From positions 1 through 64,000 of the forward strand of contig JAUCBJ010008428.1 in assembly GCA_032718475.1 (NCBI GenBank): a DNA stretch of 64,000 bases. Direction: 5' to 3'. The number at the start of each line of letters is the position of its first letter. Position 1 is the stretch's first letter. Positions 28,001 through 41,273 of this stretch are shown here, piece after piece. The DNA comes from Nemertoderma westbladi. Its lineage: Eukaryota; Xenacoelomorpha; Nemertodermatida; Nemertodermatidae. Position numbers and translations under genes: made by a program. The notes under the pieces were generated by a model. That model was not told where the DNA came from and ran no database searches. It saw only the letters and a program-made list of their open reading frames with translations.

Positions 28001-31000
28001 AGTTCCGTAGGCTACTGATCCCCAATAGTTCCGTACTCCTCCCCAATAGTTCCGTACTCCTCCCCAATAGTTCCGTACTCCTCCCCAATAGTTCCGTAGG
28101 CTACTGATCCCCAATAGTTCCGTACTCCTCCCCAATAGTTCCGTACTCCTCCCCAATAGTTTCGTAGGCTACTGATCCCCAATAGTTCCGTACTCCTCCC
28201 CAATAGTTCCGTACTCCTCCCCAATAGTTCCTTACTCCTCCCCAATAGTTCCGTAGGCTACTGATCCCCAATAGTTCCGTACTCCTCCCCAATAGTTCCT
28301 TACTCCTCCCCAATAGTTCCGTAGGCTACTGATCCCCAATAGTTCCGTACTCCTCCCCAATAGTTCCGTACTCCTCCCCAATAGTTTCGTAGGCTACTGA
28401 TCCCCAATAGTTCCGTACTTCTCCCCAATAGTTCCGTACTCCTCCCCAATAGTTCCGTACTCCTCCCCAATAGTTCCGTAGGCTACTGATCCCCAATAGT
28501 TCCGTACTCCTCCCCAATAGTTCCGTACTCCTCCCCAATAGTTCCGTACTCCTCCCCAATAGTTCCGTAGGCTACTGATCCCCAATAGTTCCGTACTCCT
28601 CCCCAATAGTTCCGTAGGCTACTGATCCCAAAAATTTTCGTACTCCTCCCCAATAGTTCCGTACTCCTCCCCAATAGTTCCGTACTCCTCCCCAATAGTT
28701 CCGTATGCTACTGATCCCCAATAGTTCCGTACTCCTCCCCAATAGTTCCGTACTCCTCCCCAATAGTTCCGTACTCCTCCCCAATAGTTCCGTACTCCTC
28801 CCCAATAGTTCCGCAGGCTACTGATCCCCAATAGTTCCGTACTCCTCCCCAATAGTTCCGTAGTCTACTGATTCCCAATAGTTCCGTACTCCTCCCCAAT
28901 AGTTCCGTAGGCTACTGATCCCCAATAGTTCCGTACTCCTCCCCAATAGTTCCGTACTCCTCCCCAATAGTTCCGTACTCCTCCCCAATAGTTCCGTACT
29001 CCTCCCCAATAGTTCCGTACTCCTCCCCAATAGTTCCGTACTCCTCCCCAATAGTTCCGTACTCCTCCCCAATAGTTCCGTAGGCTACTGATCCCCAATA
29101 GTTCCGTACTCCTCCCCAGTAGTTCCGTACTCCTCCACAATAGTTCCGTACTCCTCCCCAATAGTTCCGTACTCCTCCCCAATAGTTCCGTATTCCTCCC
29201 CAATAGTTCCGTAGGCTACTGATCCCCAATAGTTCCGTACTCCTCCCCAATAGTTCCGAAGGCTACTGATCCCCAATAGTTCCGTACTCCTCCCCAATAG
29301 TTCCGTACTCCTCCCCAATAGTTCCGTAATCCTCCCCAATAGTTCCGTACTCCTCCCCAATAGTTCCGTAGGCTACTGATCCCCAATAGTTCCGTACTCG
29401 TCCCCAATAGTTTCGTAGGCTACTGATCCCCAATAGTTCCGTACTCCTCCCCAATAGTTCCGTAGTCCTCCCCAATAGTTCCGTACTCCTCCCCAATAGT
29501 TCCGTACTCCTCCCCAATAGTTCCGTACTCCTCCCCAATAGTTCCGTACTCCTCCCCAATAGTTCCGAACTCCTCCCCAATAGTTCCGTAGGATACTGAT
29601 CCCCAATAGTTCCGTACTCCTCCCCAATAGTTCCGTACTCCTCCCCAATAGTTCCGTACTCCTCCCCAATAGTTCCGTAGGCTACTGATCCCCAATAGTT
29701 CCGTACTCCTCCCCAATAGTTCCGAACTCCTCCCCAATAGTTCCGTACTCATCCCCAATAGTTCCGTACTCCTCCCCAATAGTTCCGTAGGCTACTGATC
29801 CCCAATAGTTCCGTACTCCTCCCCAATAGTTCCGTACTCCTCCCCAATAGTTCCGTACTCCTCCCCAATAGTTCCGTACTCCTCCCCAATAGTTCCGCAG
29901 GCTACTGATCCCCAATAGTTCCGTACTCCTCCCCAATAGTTCCGTAGGCTACTGATTCCCAATAGTTCCGTACTCCTCCCCAATAGTTCCGTACTCCTCC
30001 CCAATAGTTCCGTACTCCTCCCCAATAGTTCCGTACTCCTCCCCAATAGTTCCGTACGCTACTGATCCCCAATAGTTCCGTACTCCTCCCCAATAGTTCC
30101 GTACTCCTCCCCAATAGTTCCGTAGTCTACTGATCCCCAATAGTTCCGTACTTCTCCCCAATAGTTCCGTACTCCTCTCCAATAGTTCCGTACTCCTACC
30201 CAATAGTTCCGTAGGCTACTGATCCCCAATAGTTCCGTACTCCTCCCCAATAGTTCCGTAGGCTACTGATCCCCAATAGTTCCGTACTCCTCCCCAATAG
30301 TTCCGTACTACTCCCCAATAGTTCCGTAGGGTACTGATCCCCAATAGTTCCGTACTCCTCCCCCAATAGTTCCGTAGGCTACTGATCCCCAATAGTTCCG
30401 CAGGCTACTGATCCCCAATAGTTCCGTACTCCTCCTCAATAGATCCGTACTTCTCCCCAATAGTTCCGTGCTCCTCCCCAATAGTTCCGTAGGCTACAGA
30501 TCCCCAATAGATCCGTACTCCTCCCCAATAGTTCTGTACTCCTCCCCAATAGTACTCCACCCCAATAGTTCCGTACTCCTCCCCAATAGTTCCGTACTCC
30601 TCCCCAATAGTTCCGTAGGCTACTGATCCCCAATAGTTCCGTACTCCTCCCCAATAGTTCCGTACTCCTCCCCAATAGTTCCGTAGGCTACTGATCCCCA
30701 ATAGTTCCGTACTCCTCCCCAATAGTTCCGTAGGCTACTGATCCCCAATAGTTCCGTACTCCTCCCCAATAATTCCGTACTCCTCCCCAATAGTTCCGTA
30801 CTCATCCCCAATAGTTCCGTAGGCTACTGATCCCCAATAGTTCCGTACTCCTCCCCAATAGTTCCGTACTCCTCCCCAATAGTTCCGTACTCCTCCCCAA
30901 TAGTTCCGTACTCCTCCCCAATAGTTCCGTACTCCTCCCCAATAGTTCCGTAGGCTACTGATCCCCAATATTTCCGTACTCCTCCCCAATAGTTCCGTAG

Positions 31001-31447
31001 GCTAATGATCCCCAATAGTTCCGTACTCCTCCCCAATAGTTCCGTACTCCTCCCCAATAGTTCCTGTAGGCTACAGATCCCCAATAGTTCTGTACTCCTC
31101 CCCAATAGTTCCGTACTCCTCCCCAATAGTTCCGTACTCCTCCCCAATAGTTCCGTAGGCTACTGATCCCCAATAGTTCCGTACTCAACCCCAATAGTTC
31201 CGTATTACTCCCCAATAGTTCCGTAGGCTACTGATCCCCAATAGTTCCGTACTCCTCCCCAATAGTTCCGTACTCCTCCCCAATAGTTCCGTACTCCTCC
31301 CCAATAGTTCCGTAGGCTACTGATCCCCAATAGTTCCGTACTCCTCCCCAATAGTTCCGTACTCCTCCCCAATAGTTCCGTACTCCTCCCCAATAGTTCC
31401 GTACTCCTCCCCAATAGTTCCGTACTCCTCCCCAATAGTTCCGTAGG
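28000..31447 (+). repeat. Mixed satellite domain between higher-order families
   Basis: Same core and spacers, without a long exact period of its own. It contains a mosaic of markers from neighbouring families: the A-tract core at 28,627 and ACTTCT/AGTCTACTGAT spacers (as in 0.5-9.4 kb), AGTCCT spacers near 29,460 (as in 20-28 kb), and the CCCCAATAGATCCGT and ACCCCAATAG forms near 30,430-30,560 (as in 11-19 kb). This suggests a patchwork made by unequal exchange between older blocks. Confidence 0.6.
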
Positions 31448-34400
31448 CTACTGATCCCCAATAGTTCCGTACTCCTCCCCAATAGTTCCGTACTCCTCCC
31501 CAATAATTCCGTACTCCTCCCCAATAGTTCCGTAGGCTACTGATCCCCAATAGTTCCGTACTCCTCCCCAATAGTTCCGTACTCCTCCCCAATAGTTCCG
31601 TAGGCTACTGATCCCCAATAGTTCCGTACTCCTCCCCAATAGTTCCGTAGGCTACTGATCCCCAATAGTTCCGTACTCCTCCCCAATAGTTCCGTACTCC
31701 TCCCCAACAGTTCCGTACTCCTCCCCAATAGTTCCGTAGGCTACTGATCCCCAATAGTTCCGTACTCCTCCCCAATAGTTCCGTACTCCTCCCCAATAGT
31801 TCCGTACTCCTCCCCAATAGTTCCGTACTCCTCCCCAATAGTTCCGTACTCCTCCCCAATAGTTCCGTAGGCTACTGATCCCCAATAGTTCCGTACTCCT
31901 CCCCAGTTCCGTACTCCTCCCCAATAGTTCCTTACTCCTCCCCAATAGTTCCGTAGGCTACTGATCCCTAATAGTTCCGTACTCCTCCCCAATAGTTCCG
32001 TACTCCTCCCCCATAGTTCCGTACTCCTCCCAAATAGTTCCGTAGGCTACTGATCCCCAATAGTTCCGTACTCCTCCCCAATAGTTCCGTAGGCTACTGA
32101 ACTCCAATAGTTCCGTACTCCTCCCTTATAGTTCCGTAGGCTACTGATCCACAATAGTTCCGTACTCCTCCCCAATAGTTCCGTACTCCTCCCCAATAGT
32201 TCCGTAGGCTACTGATCCCCAATAGTTCCGTACTCTGCCCCAATAGTTCCGCAGGCTACTGATCCCCAATAGTTCCCTACTCCTCCCCAATAGTTCCGTA
32301 GGCTACTGATCCCCAATAGTTCCGCACTCCTCCCCAATAGTTCCGTAGGCTACTGATCCCAAATAGTTCCGTACTCCTCCCCAATATTTCCGTACTCCTC
32401 CCCAATAGTTCCGTAGGCTACTGATCCCCAATAGTTCCGTACTCCTCCCCAATAGTTCCGTAGGCTACTGATCCCCAATAGTTCCGTTCTCCTCCCCAAT
32501 AGTTCCGTACTCCTCCCCAATAGTTCCGTACTCCTCCCCAATAGTTCCGTACTCCTCCCCAATAGTTCCGTAGGCTACTGATCCCCAATATTTCCGTACT
32601 ACTCCCCAATAGTTCCGTAGGCTACTGATCCCCAATAGTTCAGAACTCCTCCCCAATAGTTCCGTAGTTTACTGATCCCCAATAGTTCCGTACTCCTCCC
32701 CACTCCCCAATAGTTCCGTACTCCTCCCCAATAGTTCAGTACTCCTCCCCAATAGTTCCGAACTCCTCCCCAATAGTTCCGTACTCCTCCCTAATAGTTC
32801 CGTACTCCTCCCCAATAGTTCCGTACTCCTCCCCAATAGTTCCGTAGGCTACTGATCCCCAATAGTTCCGTACTCCTCCCCAATAGTTCCGTGGGCTACA
32901 GATCCCCAATAGTTCCGTACTCCTCCCCAATAGTTCCGTACTCCTCCCCAATAGTTCCGTACTCCTCCCCAATAGTTGCGTACTCCTCCCCAATAGTTCC
33001 GTACTCCTCCCCAATAGTTCCGTAATCCTCCCCAATAGTTCCGTACTCCTCCCCAATAGTTCCGTAGGCTACTGATCCCCAATAGTTCCGTACTCCTCCC
33101 CAATAGTTCCGTATGCTACTGATCCCCAATAGTTCTGTACTCCTCCCCAATAGTTACGTACTCCTCCCCAATAGTTCCTTACTCCTCCCCAATAGTTCCG
33201 TAGGCTACTGATCCCCAATAGTTCCGTACTCCTCCCCAATAGTTCCGTAGGATACTGATCCCCAATAGTTCCGTACTCCTCCCCAATAGTTCCGTAGGCT
33301 ACTGATCCCCAATAGTTCCGTACTCCTCCCCAATAGTTCCGTACTCCTCCCCAATAGATCAGTACTCCTCCCCAATAGTTCCGAACTCCTCCCCAATAGT
33401 TCCGTACTCCTCCCTAATAGTTCCGTACTCCTCCCCAATAGTTCCGTACTCCTCCCCAATAGTTCCGTAGGCTACTGATCCCCAATAGTTCCGTACTCCT
33501 CCCCAATAGTTCCGTGGGCTACAGATCCCCAATAGTTCCGTACTCCTCCCCAATAGTTCCGTACTCCTCCCCAATAGTTCCGTACTCCTCCCCAATAGTT
33601 GCGTACTCCTCCCCAATAGTTCCGTACTCCTCCCCAATAGTTCCGTAATCCTCCCCAATAGTTCCGTACTCCTCCCCAATAGTTCCGTAGGCTACTGATC
33701 CCCAATAGTTCCGTACTCCTCCCCAATAGTTCCGTAGGCTACTGATCCCCAATAGTTCTGTACTCCTCCCCAATAGTTACGTACTCCTCCCCAATAGTTC
33801 CTTACTCCTCCCCAATAGTTCCGTAGGCTACTGATCCCCAATAGTTCCGTACTCCTCCCCAATAGTTCCGTAGGCTACTGATCCCCAATAGTTCCGTACT
33901 CCTCCCTAATAGTTCCGTACTCCTCCCCAATAGTTCCGGAGGCTGCTACTGATCCCCAATAGTTCCGTACTCCTTCCCAATGGTTCCATAGGCTACTGAT
34001 CCCCAATAGTTCCGTACTCCTCCCCAATAGTTCCGTACTCCTCCCCAATAATTCCGTACTCCTCCCCAATAGTTCCGTAGGCTACTGATCCCCAATAGTT
34101 CCGTACTCCTCCCCAATAGTTCCGTACTCCTCCCCAATAGTTCCGTACTCCTCCCCAATATTTCCTTACTCCTCCCCAATAGTTCCGTAGGCTACTGATC
34201 CCTAATAGTTCCGTACTCCTCCCCAATAGTTCCGTACTCCTCCCCAATAGTTCCGTACTCCTCCCAAATAGTTCCGTAGGCTACTGATCCCCAATAGTTC
34301 CGTACTCCTACCCAATAGTTCCGTAGGCTACTGAACTCCAATAGTTCCGTACTCCTCCCCAATAGTTCCGTACTCCTCCCCAATAGTTCCGTAGGCTACA

Positions 34401-37400
34401 GATCCCCAATAGTTCCGTACTCCTCCCCAATAGTTCCGTACTCCTCCCCAATAGTTCCGTACTCCTCCCCAATAGTTCCGTAGGCTACTGATCCCCAATA
34501 GTTCCGTACTCTGCCCCAATAGTTCCGCAGGCTACTGATCCCCAATAGTTCCGTACTCCTCCCCAATAGTTCCGTAGGCTACTGATCCCCAATAGTTCCG
34601 TACTCCTCCCCAATAGTTCCGTAGGCTACTGATCCCCAATAGTTCCGTACTCCTCCCCAATAGTTCCGTACTCCTCCCCAATAGTTCCGTACTCCTCCCC
34701 AATAGTTCCGTAGGCTACTGATCCCCAATAGTTCCGTACTCCTCCCCAATAGTCCCGTAGGCTACTGATCCCCAATAGTGCCGTACTACTCCCCAATAGT
34801 TCCGTACTCCTCCCCAGTTCCGTAGGCTACTGATCCCCAATAGTTCCGTACTCCTCCCCAATAGTTCCGTAGGCTACTGATCCCCAATAGTTCCGTACTC
34901 CTCCCCAATAGTTCCGTAGGCTACTGATCCCCAATAGTTCCGTACTCTGCCCCAATAGTTCCGCAGGCTACTGATCCCCAATAGTTCCGTACTCCTCCCC
35001 AATAGTTCCGTAGGCTACTGATCCCCAATAGTTCCGTACTCCTCCCCAATAGTTCCGTAGGCTACTGATCCCCAATAGTTCCGTACTCCTCCCCAATAGT
35101 TCCGTACTCCTCCCCAATAGTTCCGTACTCCTCCCCAATAGTTCCGTAGGCTACTGATCCCCAATAGTTCCGTACTCCTCCCCAATAGTCCCGTAGGCTA
35201 CTGATCCCCAATAGTGCCGTACTAGTCCCCAATAGTTCCGTACTCCTCCCCAGTTCCGTAGGCTACTGATCCCCAATAGTTCCGTACTCCTCCCCAATAG
35301 TTCCGTAGGCTACTGATCCCCGAAAGTTCCGTACTCCTCCCCAATAGTTCCGTACTCCTCCCCAATAGTTCCGTTGGCTACTGATCCCCAATAGTTCCGT
35401 ACTCCTCCCCAATAGTTCCGTAGGCTACTGATCCCCAATAGTTCCATACTCCTCCCCAATAGTTCCGTAGGCTACTGAACCCCAATAGTTCCGTACTCCT
35501 CCCCAATAGTTCCGTAGGCTACTGATCCCCAATAGTTCCGTACTCCTCCCCAATAGTTCCGTACTTCTCCCCAATAGTTCCGTACTCCTCCCAAATAGTT
35601 CCGTAGGCTACTGATCCCCAATAGTTCCGTACTCCTCCCCAATAGTTCCGTACTCCTCCCCAATAGTTCCGTAATCCTCCCCAATAGTTCCGTACTCCTC
35701 CCCAATAGTTCCGTAGGCTACTGATCCCCAATAGTTCCGTACTCGTCCCCAATAGTTCCGTAGGCTACTGATCCCCAATAGTTCCGTACTCCTCCCCAAT
35801 AGTTCCGTAGTCCTCCCCAATAGTTCCGTACTCCTCCCCAATAGTTCCGTACTCCTCCCCAATAGTTCCGTACTCCTCCCCAATAGTTCCGTACTCCTCC
35901 CCAATAGTTCCGAACTCCTCCCCAATAGTTCCGTAGGATACTGATCCCCAATAGTTCCGTACTCCTCCCCAATAGTTCCGTACTCCTCCCCAATAGTTCC
36001 GTACTCCTCCCCAATAGTTCCGTAGGCTACTGATCCCCAATAGTTCCGTACTCCTCCCCAATAGTTCCGTACTCCTCCCCAATAGTTCCGTACTCATCCC
36101 CAATAGTTCCGTACTCCTCCCCAATAGTTCCGTAATCCTCCACAATAGTTCCGTAGGCTACTGATCCCCAATAGTTCCGTACACCTCCCCAATAGTTCCG
36201 TGGGCTACTGATCCCCAATAGTTCCGTACTCGTCCCCAATAGTTCCGTAGGCTACTGATCCCCAATAGTTCCGTACTCCTCCCCAATAGTTCCGTAGTCC
36301 TCCCCAATAGTTCCGTACTCCTCCCCAATAGTTCCGTACTCCTCCCCAATAGTTCCGTACTCCTCCCCAATAGTTCCGTACTCCTCCCCAATAGTTCCGA
36401 ACTCCTCCCCAATAGTTCCGTAGGATACTGATCCCCAATAGTTCCGTACTCCTCCCCAATAGTTCCGTACTCCTCCCCAATAGTTCCGTACTCCTCCCCA
36501 ATAGTTCCGTAGGCTACTGATCCCCAATAGTTCCGTACTCCTCCCCAATAGTTCCGTACTCCTCCCCAATAGTTCCGTACTCATCCCCAATAGTTCCGTA
36601 CTCCTCCCCAATAGTTCCGTAATCCTCCACAATAGTTCCGTAGGCTACTGATCCCCAATAGTTCCGTACACCTCCCCAATAGTTCCGTGGGCTACTGATC
36701 CCCAATAGTTCCGTACTCCTCCCCAATAGTTCCGTACTCCTCCCCAATAGTTCCGTACTCCTCCCCAATAGTTCCGTAGGCTACTGATCCCCAATAGTTC
36801 CGTACTCCTCCCCAATAGTTCCGTACTCCACCACAATAGTTCCGTAGGCTACTGATCCCCAATAGTTCCGTACTCCTCCCCAATAGTTCCGTACTCCTCC
36901 CAATAGTTCCTTACTCCTCCCCAATAGTTCCGTAGGCTACTGATCCCTAATAGTTCCGTACTCCTCCCCAATAGTTCCGTACTCCTCCCCAATAGTTCCG
37001 TACTCCTCCCAAATAGTTCCGTAGGCTACTGATCCCCAATAGTTCCGTACTCCTCCCCAATAGTTCTGTAGGCTACTGAACTCCAATAGTTCCGTACTCC
37101 TCCCCAATAGTTCCGTAGGCTACTGATCCCCAATAGTTCCGTACTCCTCCCCAATAGTTCCGTACTCCTCCCCAATAGTTCCATAGGCTACTGATCCCCA
37201 ATAGTTCCGTACTCTGCCCCAATAGTTCCGCAGGCTACTGATCCCCAATAGTTCCGTACTCCTCCCCAATAGTTCCGTAGGCTACTGATCCCCAATAGTT
37301 CCGTATTCCTCCCCAATAGTTCCGTAGGCTACTGATCCCCAATAGTTCCGTACTCCTCCCCAATATTTCCGTACTCCTCCCCAATAGTTCCGTAGGCTAC

Positions 37401-40400
37401 TGATCCCCAATAGTTCCGTACTCCTCCCCAATAGTTCCGTAGGCTACTGATCCCCAATAGTTCCGTTCTCCTCCCCAATAGTTCCGTACTCCTCCCCAAT
37501 AGTTCCGTACTCCTCCCCAATATTTCCGTACTACTCCCCAATAGTTCCGTAGGCTACTGATCCCCAATAGTTCAGTACTCCTCCCCAATAGTTCCGTAGG
37601 CTACTGATCCCCAATAGTTCCGTACTCCTCCCCAATAGTTCCGTACTCCTCCCCAATAGTTCCGTAGGCTACCCCAATAGTTCCGTACTCCTCCCCAATA
37701 GTTCCGTAGGCTACTGATCCCCAATAGTTCCGTACTCCTCCCCAATAGTTCCGTACTCCTCCCCAATAGTTCCGTACTCCTCCCCAATAGTTCCGAACTC
37801 CTCCCCAATAGTTCCGTACTCCTCCCTAATAGTTCCGTACTCCTCCCCAATGGTTCCGTACTCCTCCCCAATAGTTCCGTAGGCTACTGATACCCAATAG
37901 TTCTGTACTCCTCCCCAATAGTTCCGTGGGCTACAGATCCCCAATAGTTCGGTACTCCTCCCCAATAGTTCCGTACTCCTCCCCAATAGTTCCGTACTCC
38001 TCCCCAATAGTTGCGTACTCCTCCCCAATAGTTCCGTACTACTCCCCAATAGTTCCGTAATCCTCCCCAGTAGTTCCGTACTCCTCCCCAATAGTTCCGT
38101 AGGCTACTGATCCCCAATAGTTCCGTACTCCTCCCCAATAGTTCCGTAGGCTACTGATCCCCAATAGTTCTGTACTCCTCTCCAATAGTTACGTACTCCT
38201 CCCCAATAGTTCCTTACTCCTCCCCAATAGTTCCGTAGGCTACTGATCCCCAATAGTTCCGTACTCCTCCCCAATAGTTCCGTACTCCTCCCCAATAGTT
38301 CCGGAGGCTGCTACTGATCCCCAATAGTTCCGTACTCCTTCCCAATGGTTCCATAGGCAACTGATCCCCAATAGTTCCGTACTCCTCCCCAATAGTTCCG
38401 TACTCCTCCCCAATAATTCCGTACTCCTCCCCAATAGTTCCGTAGGCTACTGATCCCCAATAGTTCCGTACTCCTCCCCAATAGTTCCGTACTCCTCCCC
38501 AATAGTTCCGTAGGCTACTGATCCCCAATAGTTCCGTACTCCTCCCCAATAGTTCCGTACTCCTCCCCAATAGTTCCGTACTCCTCCCCAATAGTTCCTT
38601 ACTCCTCCCCAATAGTTCCGTAGGCTACTGATCCCTAATAGTTCCGTACTCCTCCCCAATAGTTCCGTACTCCTCCCCAATAGTTCCGTACTTCTCCCAA
38701 ATAGTTCCGTAGGCTACTGATCCCCAATAGTTCCGTACTCCTCCCCAATAGTTCCGTAGGTTACTGAACTCCAATAGTTCCGTACTCCTCCCCAATAGTT
38801 CCGTAGGCTACTGATCCCCAATAGTTCCGTACTCCTCCCCAATAGTTCCGTACGCCTCCCCAATAGTTCCGTAGGCTACTGATCCCCAATAGTTCCGTAC
38901 TCTGCCCCAATAGTTCCGCAGGCTACTGATCCCCAATAGTTCCGTACTCCTCCCCAATAGTTCCGTAGGCTACTGATCCCCAATAGTTCCGTACTCCTCC
39001 CCAATAGTTCCGTAGGCTACTGATCCCCAATAGTTCCGTACTCCTCCCCAATAGTTCCGTACTCCTCCCCAATAGTTCCGTACTCCTCCCCAATAGTTCC
39101 GTACTCCTCCCCAATAGTTCCGTAGGCTACTGATCCCCAATAGTTCCGTACTCCTCCCCAATAGTTCCGTAGGCTACTGATCCCCAATAGTGCCGTGCTC
39201 CTCCCCAATAGTTCCGTACTCCTCCTCAATAGTTCCGTACTCCTCCCCAGTTCCGTAGGCTACTGATCCCCAATAGTTCCGTACTCCTCCCCAATAGTTC
39301 CGTAGGCTACTGATCCCCAATAGTTCCGTACTCCTCCCCGATAGTTCCGTACTCCTCCCCAATAGTTCCGTACTCCTCCCCAATAGTTCCGTTGGCTACT
39401 GATCCCCAATAGTTCCGTACTCCTCCCCAATAGTTCCGTAGGCTACTGATCCCCAATAGTTCCGTACTCCTCCCCGATAGTTCCGTACTCCTCCCCAATA
39501 GTTCCGTACTCCTCCCCAATAGTTCCGTAGGCTACTGATCCCCAATAGTTTCCGTACTCCTCCCCAATAATTCCGTAGGCTACTGAACCCCAATAGTTCC
39601 GTACTCCTCCCCAATAGTTCCGTAGGCTACTGATCCCCAATAGTTCCGTACTCCTCCCCAATAGTTCCGTACTCCTCCCCAATAGTTCCGTACTCCTCCC
39701 CAATAGTTCCGTACTCCTCCCAAATAGTTCCGTAGGCTACTGATCCCCAATAGTTCCTTACTCCTCCCCAATAGTTCCGTAGGCTACTGAACTCCAATAG
39801 TTCCGTACTCCTCCCCAATAGTTCCGTAGGCTACTGATCCCCAATAGTTCCGTACTCCTCCCCAATAGTTCCGTAGGCTACTGATCCCCAATAGTTCCGT
39901 ACTCTGCCCCAATAGTTCCACAGGCTACTGATCCCCAATAGTTCCGTACTCCTCCCCAATAGTCCCGTAGGCTACTGATCCCCAATAGTTCCGTACTCCC
40001 CCCCAATAGTTCCGTAGGCTACAGATCCCCAATAGTTCCGTACTCCTCCCCAATAGTTCCGTACTCCTCCCCAATAGTTCCGTACTCCTCCCCAATAGTT
40101 CCGTAGGCTACTGATCCCCAATAGTTCCGTACACCTCCCCAATAGTTCCGTAGGCTACTGAACCCCAATAGTGCCGTACTCCTCCCCAATAGTTCCGTAC
40201 TCCTTCCCAATAGTTCCGTACTCCTCCCCAATAGCTCCGTACTCCTCCCCAGTTCCGTAGGCTACTGATCCCCAATAGTTCCGTACTCCTCCCCAATAGT
40301 TCCGTACTCCTCCCCAATAGTTCCTTACTCCTCCCCAATAGTTCCGTAGGCTACTGATCCCCAATAGTTCCGTACTCTGCCCCAATAGTTCCGTAGGCTA

Positions 40401-41273
40401 CTGATCCCCAATAGTTCCGTACTCCTCCCCAATAGTTCCGTACTCCTCCCCAATAGTTCCGTAGGCTACTGATCCCCAATAGTTCCGTACTCTGCCCCAA
40501 TAGTTCCGTAGGCTACTGATCCCCAATAGTTCCGTACTCCTCCCCAATAGTTCCGTAGGCTACTGATCCCCAATAGTGCCGTACTCCTCCCCAATAGTTC
40601 CGTACTCCTCCCCAATAGTTCCGTACTCCTCCCCAATAGTTCCGTACTCCTCCCCAGTTCCGTAGGCTACTGATCCCCAATAGTTCCGTACTCCTCCCCA
40701 ATAGTTCCGTAGGCTACTGATCCCCAATAGTTCCGTACTCCTCCCCAATAGTTCCGTACTCCTCCCCAATAGTTCCGTACTCCTCCCCAATAGTTCCGTA
40801 CTCCTCCCCAATAGTTCCGTACTCCTCCCCATTAGTTCCGTTGGCTACTGATCCCCAATAGTTCCGTACTCCTCCCCAATAGTTCCGTAGGCTACTGATC
40901 CCCAATAGTTCCGTACTCCTCCCCAATAGTTCCGTACTCCTCCCCAATAGTTCCTTACTCCTCCCCAATAGTTCCGTAGGCTACTGATCCCTAATAGTTC
41001 CGTACTCCTCCCCAATAGTTCCGTACTCCTCCCCAATAGTTCCGTACTCCTCCCCAATAGTTCCGTAGGCTACTGATCCCCAATAGTTCCGTACTCCTCC
41101 CCAATAGTTCCGTAGGCTACTGATCCCCAATAGTTCTGTACTCCTCCCCAATAGTTACGTACTCCTCCCCAATAGTTCCTTACTCCTCCCCAATAGTTCC
41201 GTAGGCTACTGATCCCCAATAGTTCCGTACTCCTCCCCAATAGTTCCGTACTCCTTCCCAATGGTTCCATAGG
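31448..41273 (+). repeat. 9.8-kb higher-order block, copy 1
   Basis: First of two adjacent, nearly identical blocks. Landmarks shared with copy 2 at a shift of 9758 bp include the GGCTGCTACT junction (33,941 and 38,306), an ACTCCTCCCCACTCCCC irregularity near 32,695, a GGCTACCCC truncated L spacer near 37,668, and many single-base changes. At the left end the shift is 9826, then 9779, then 9758; at the right end it is 9737, 9847 and 9826. These changes correspond to whole units gained or lost. The ATA-less core CCCCAGTTCCGT and the ACTCTG spacer appear in this domain and rightward, and I do not see them further left. Confidence 0.88.
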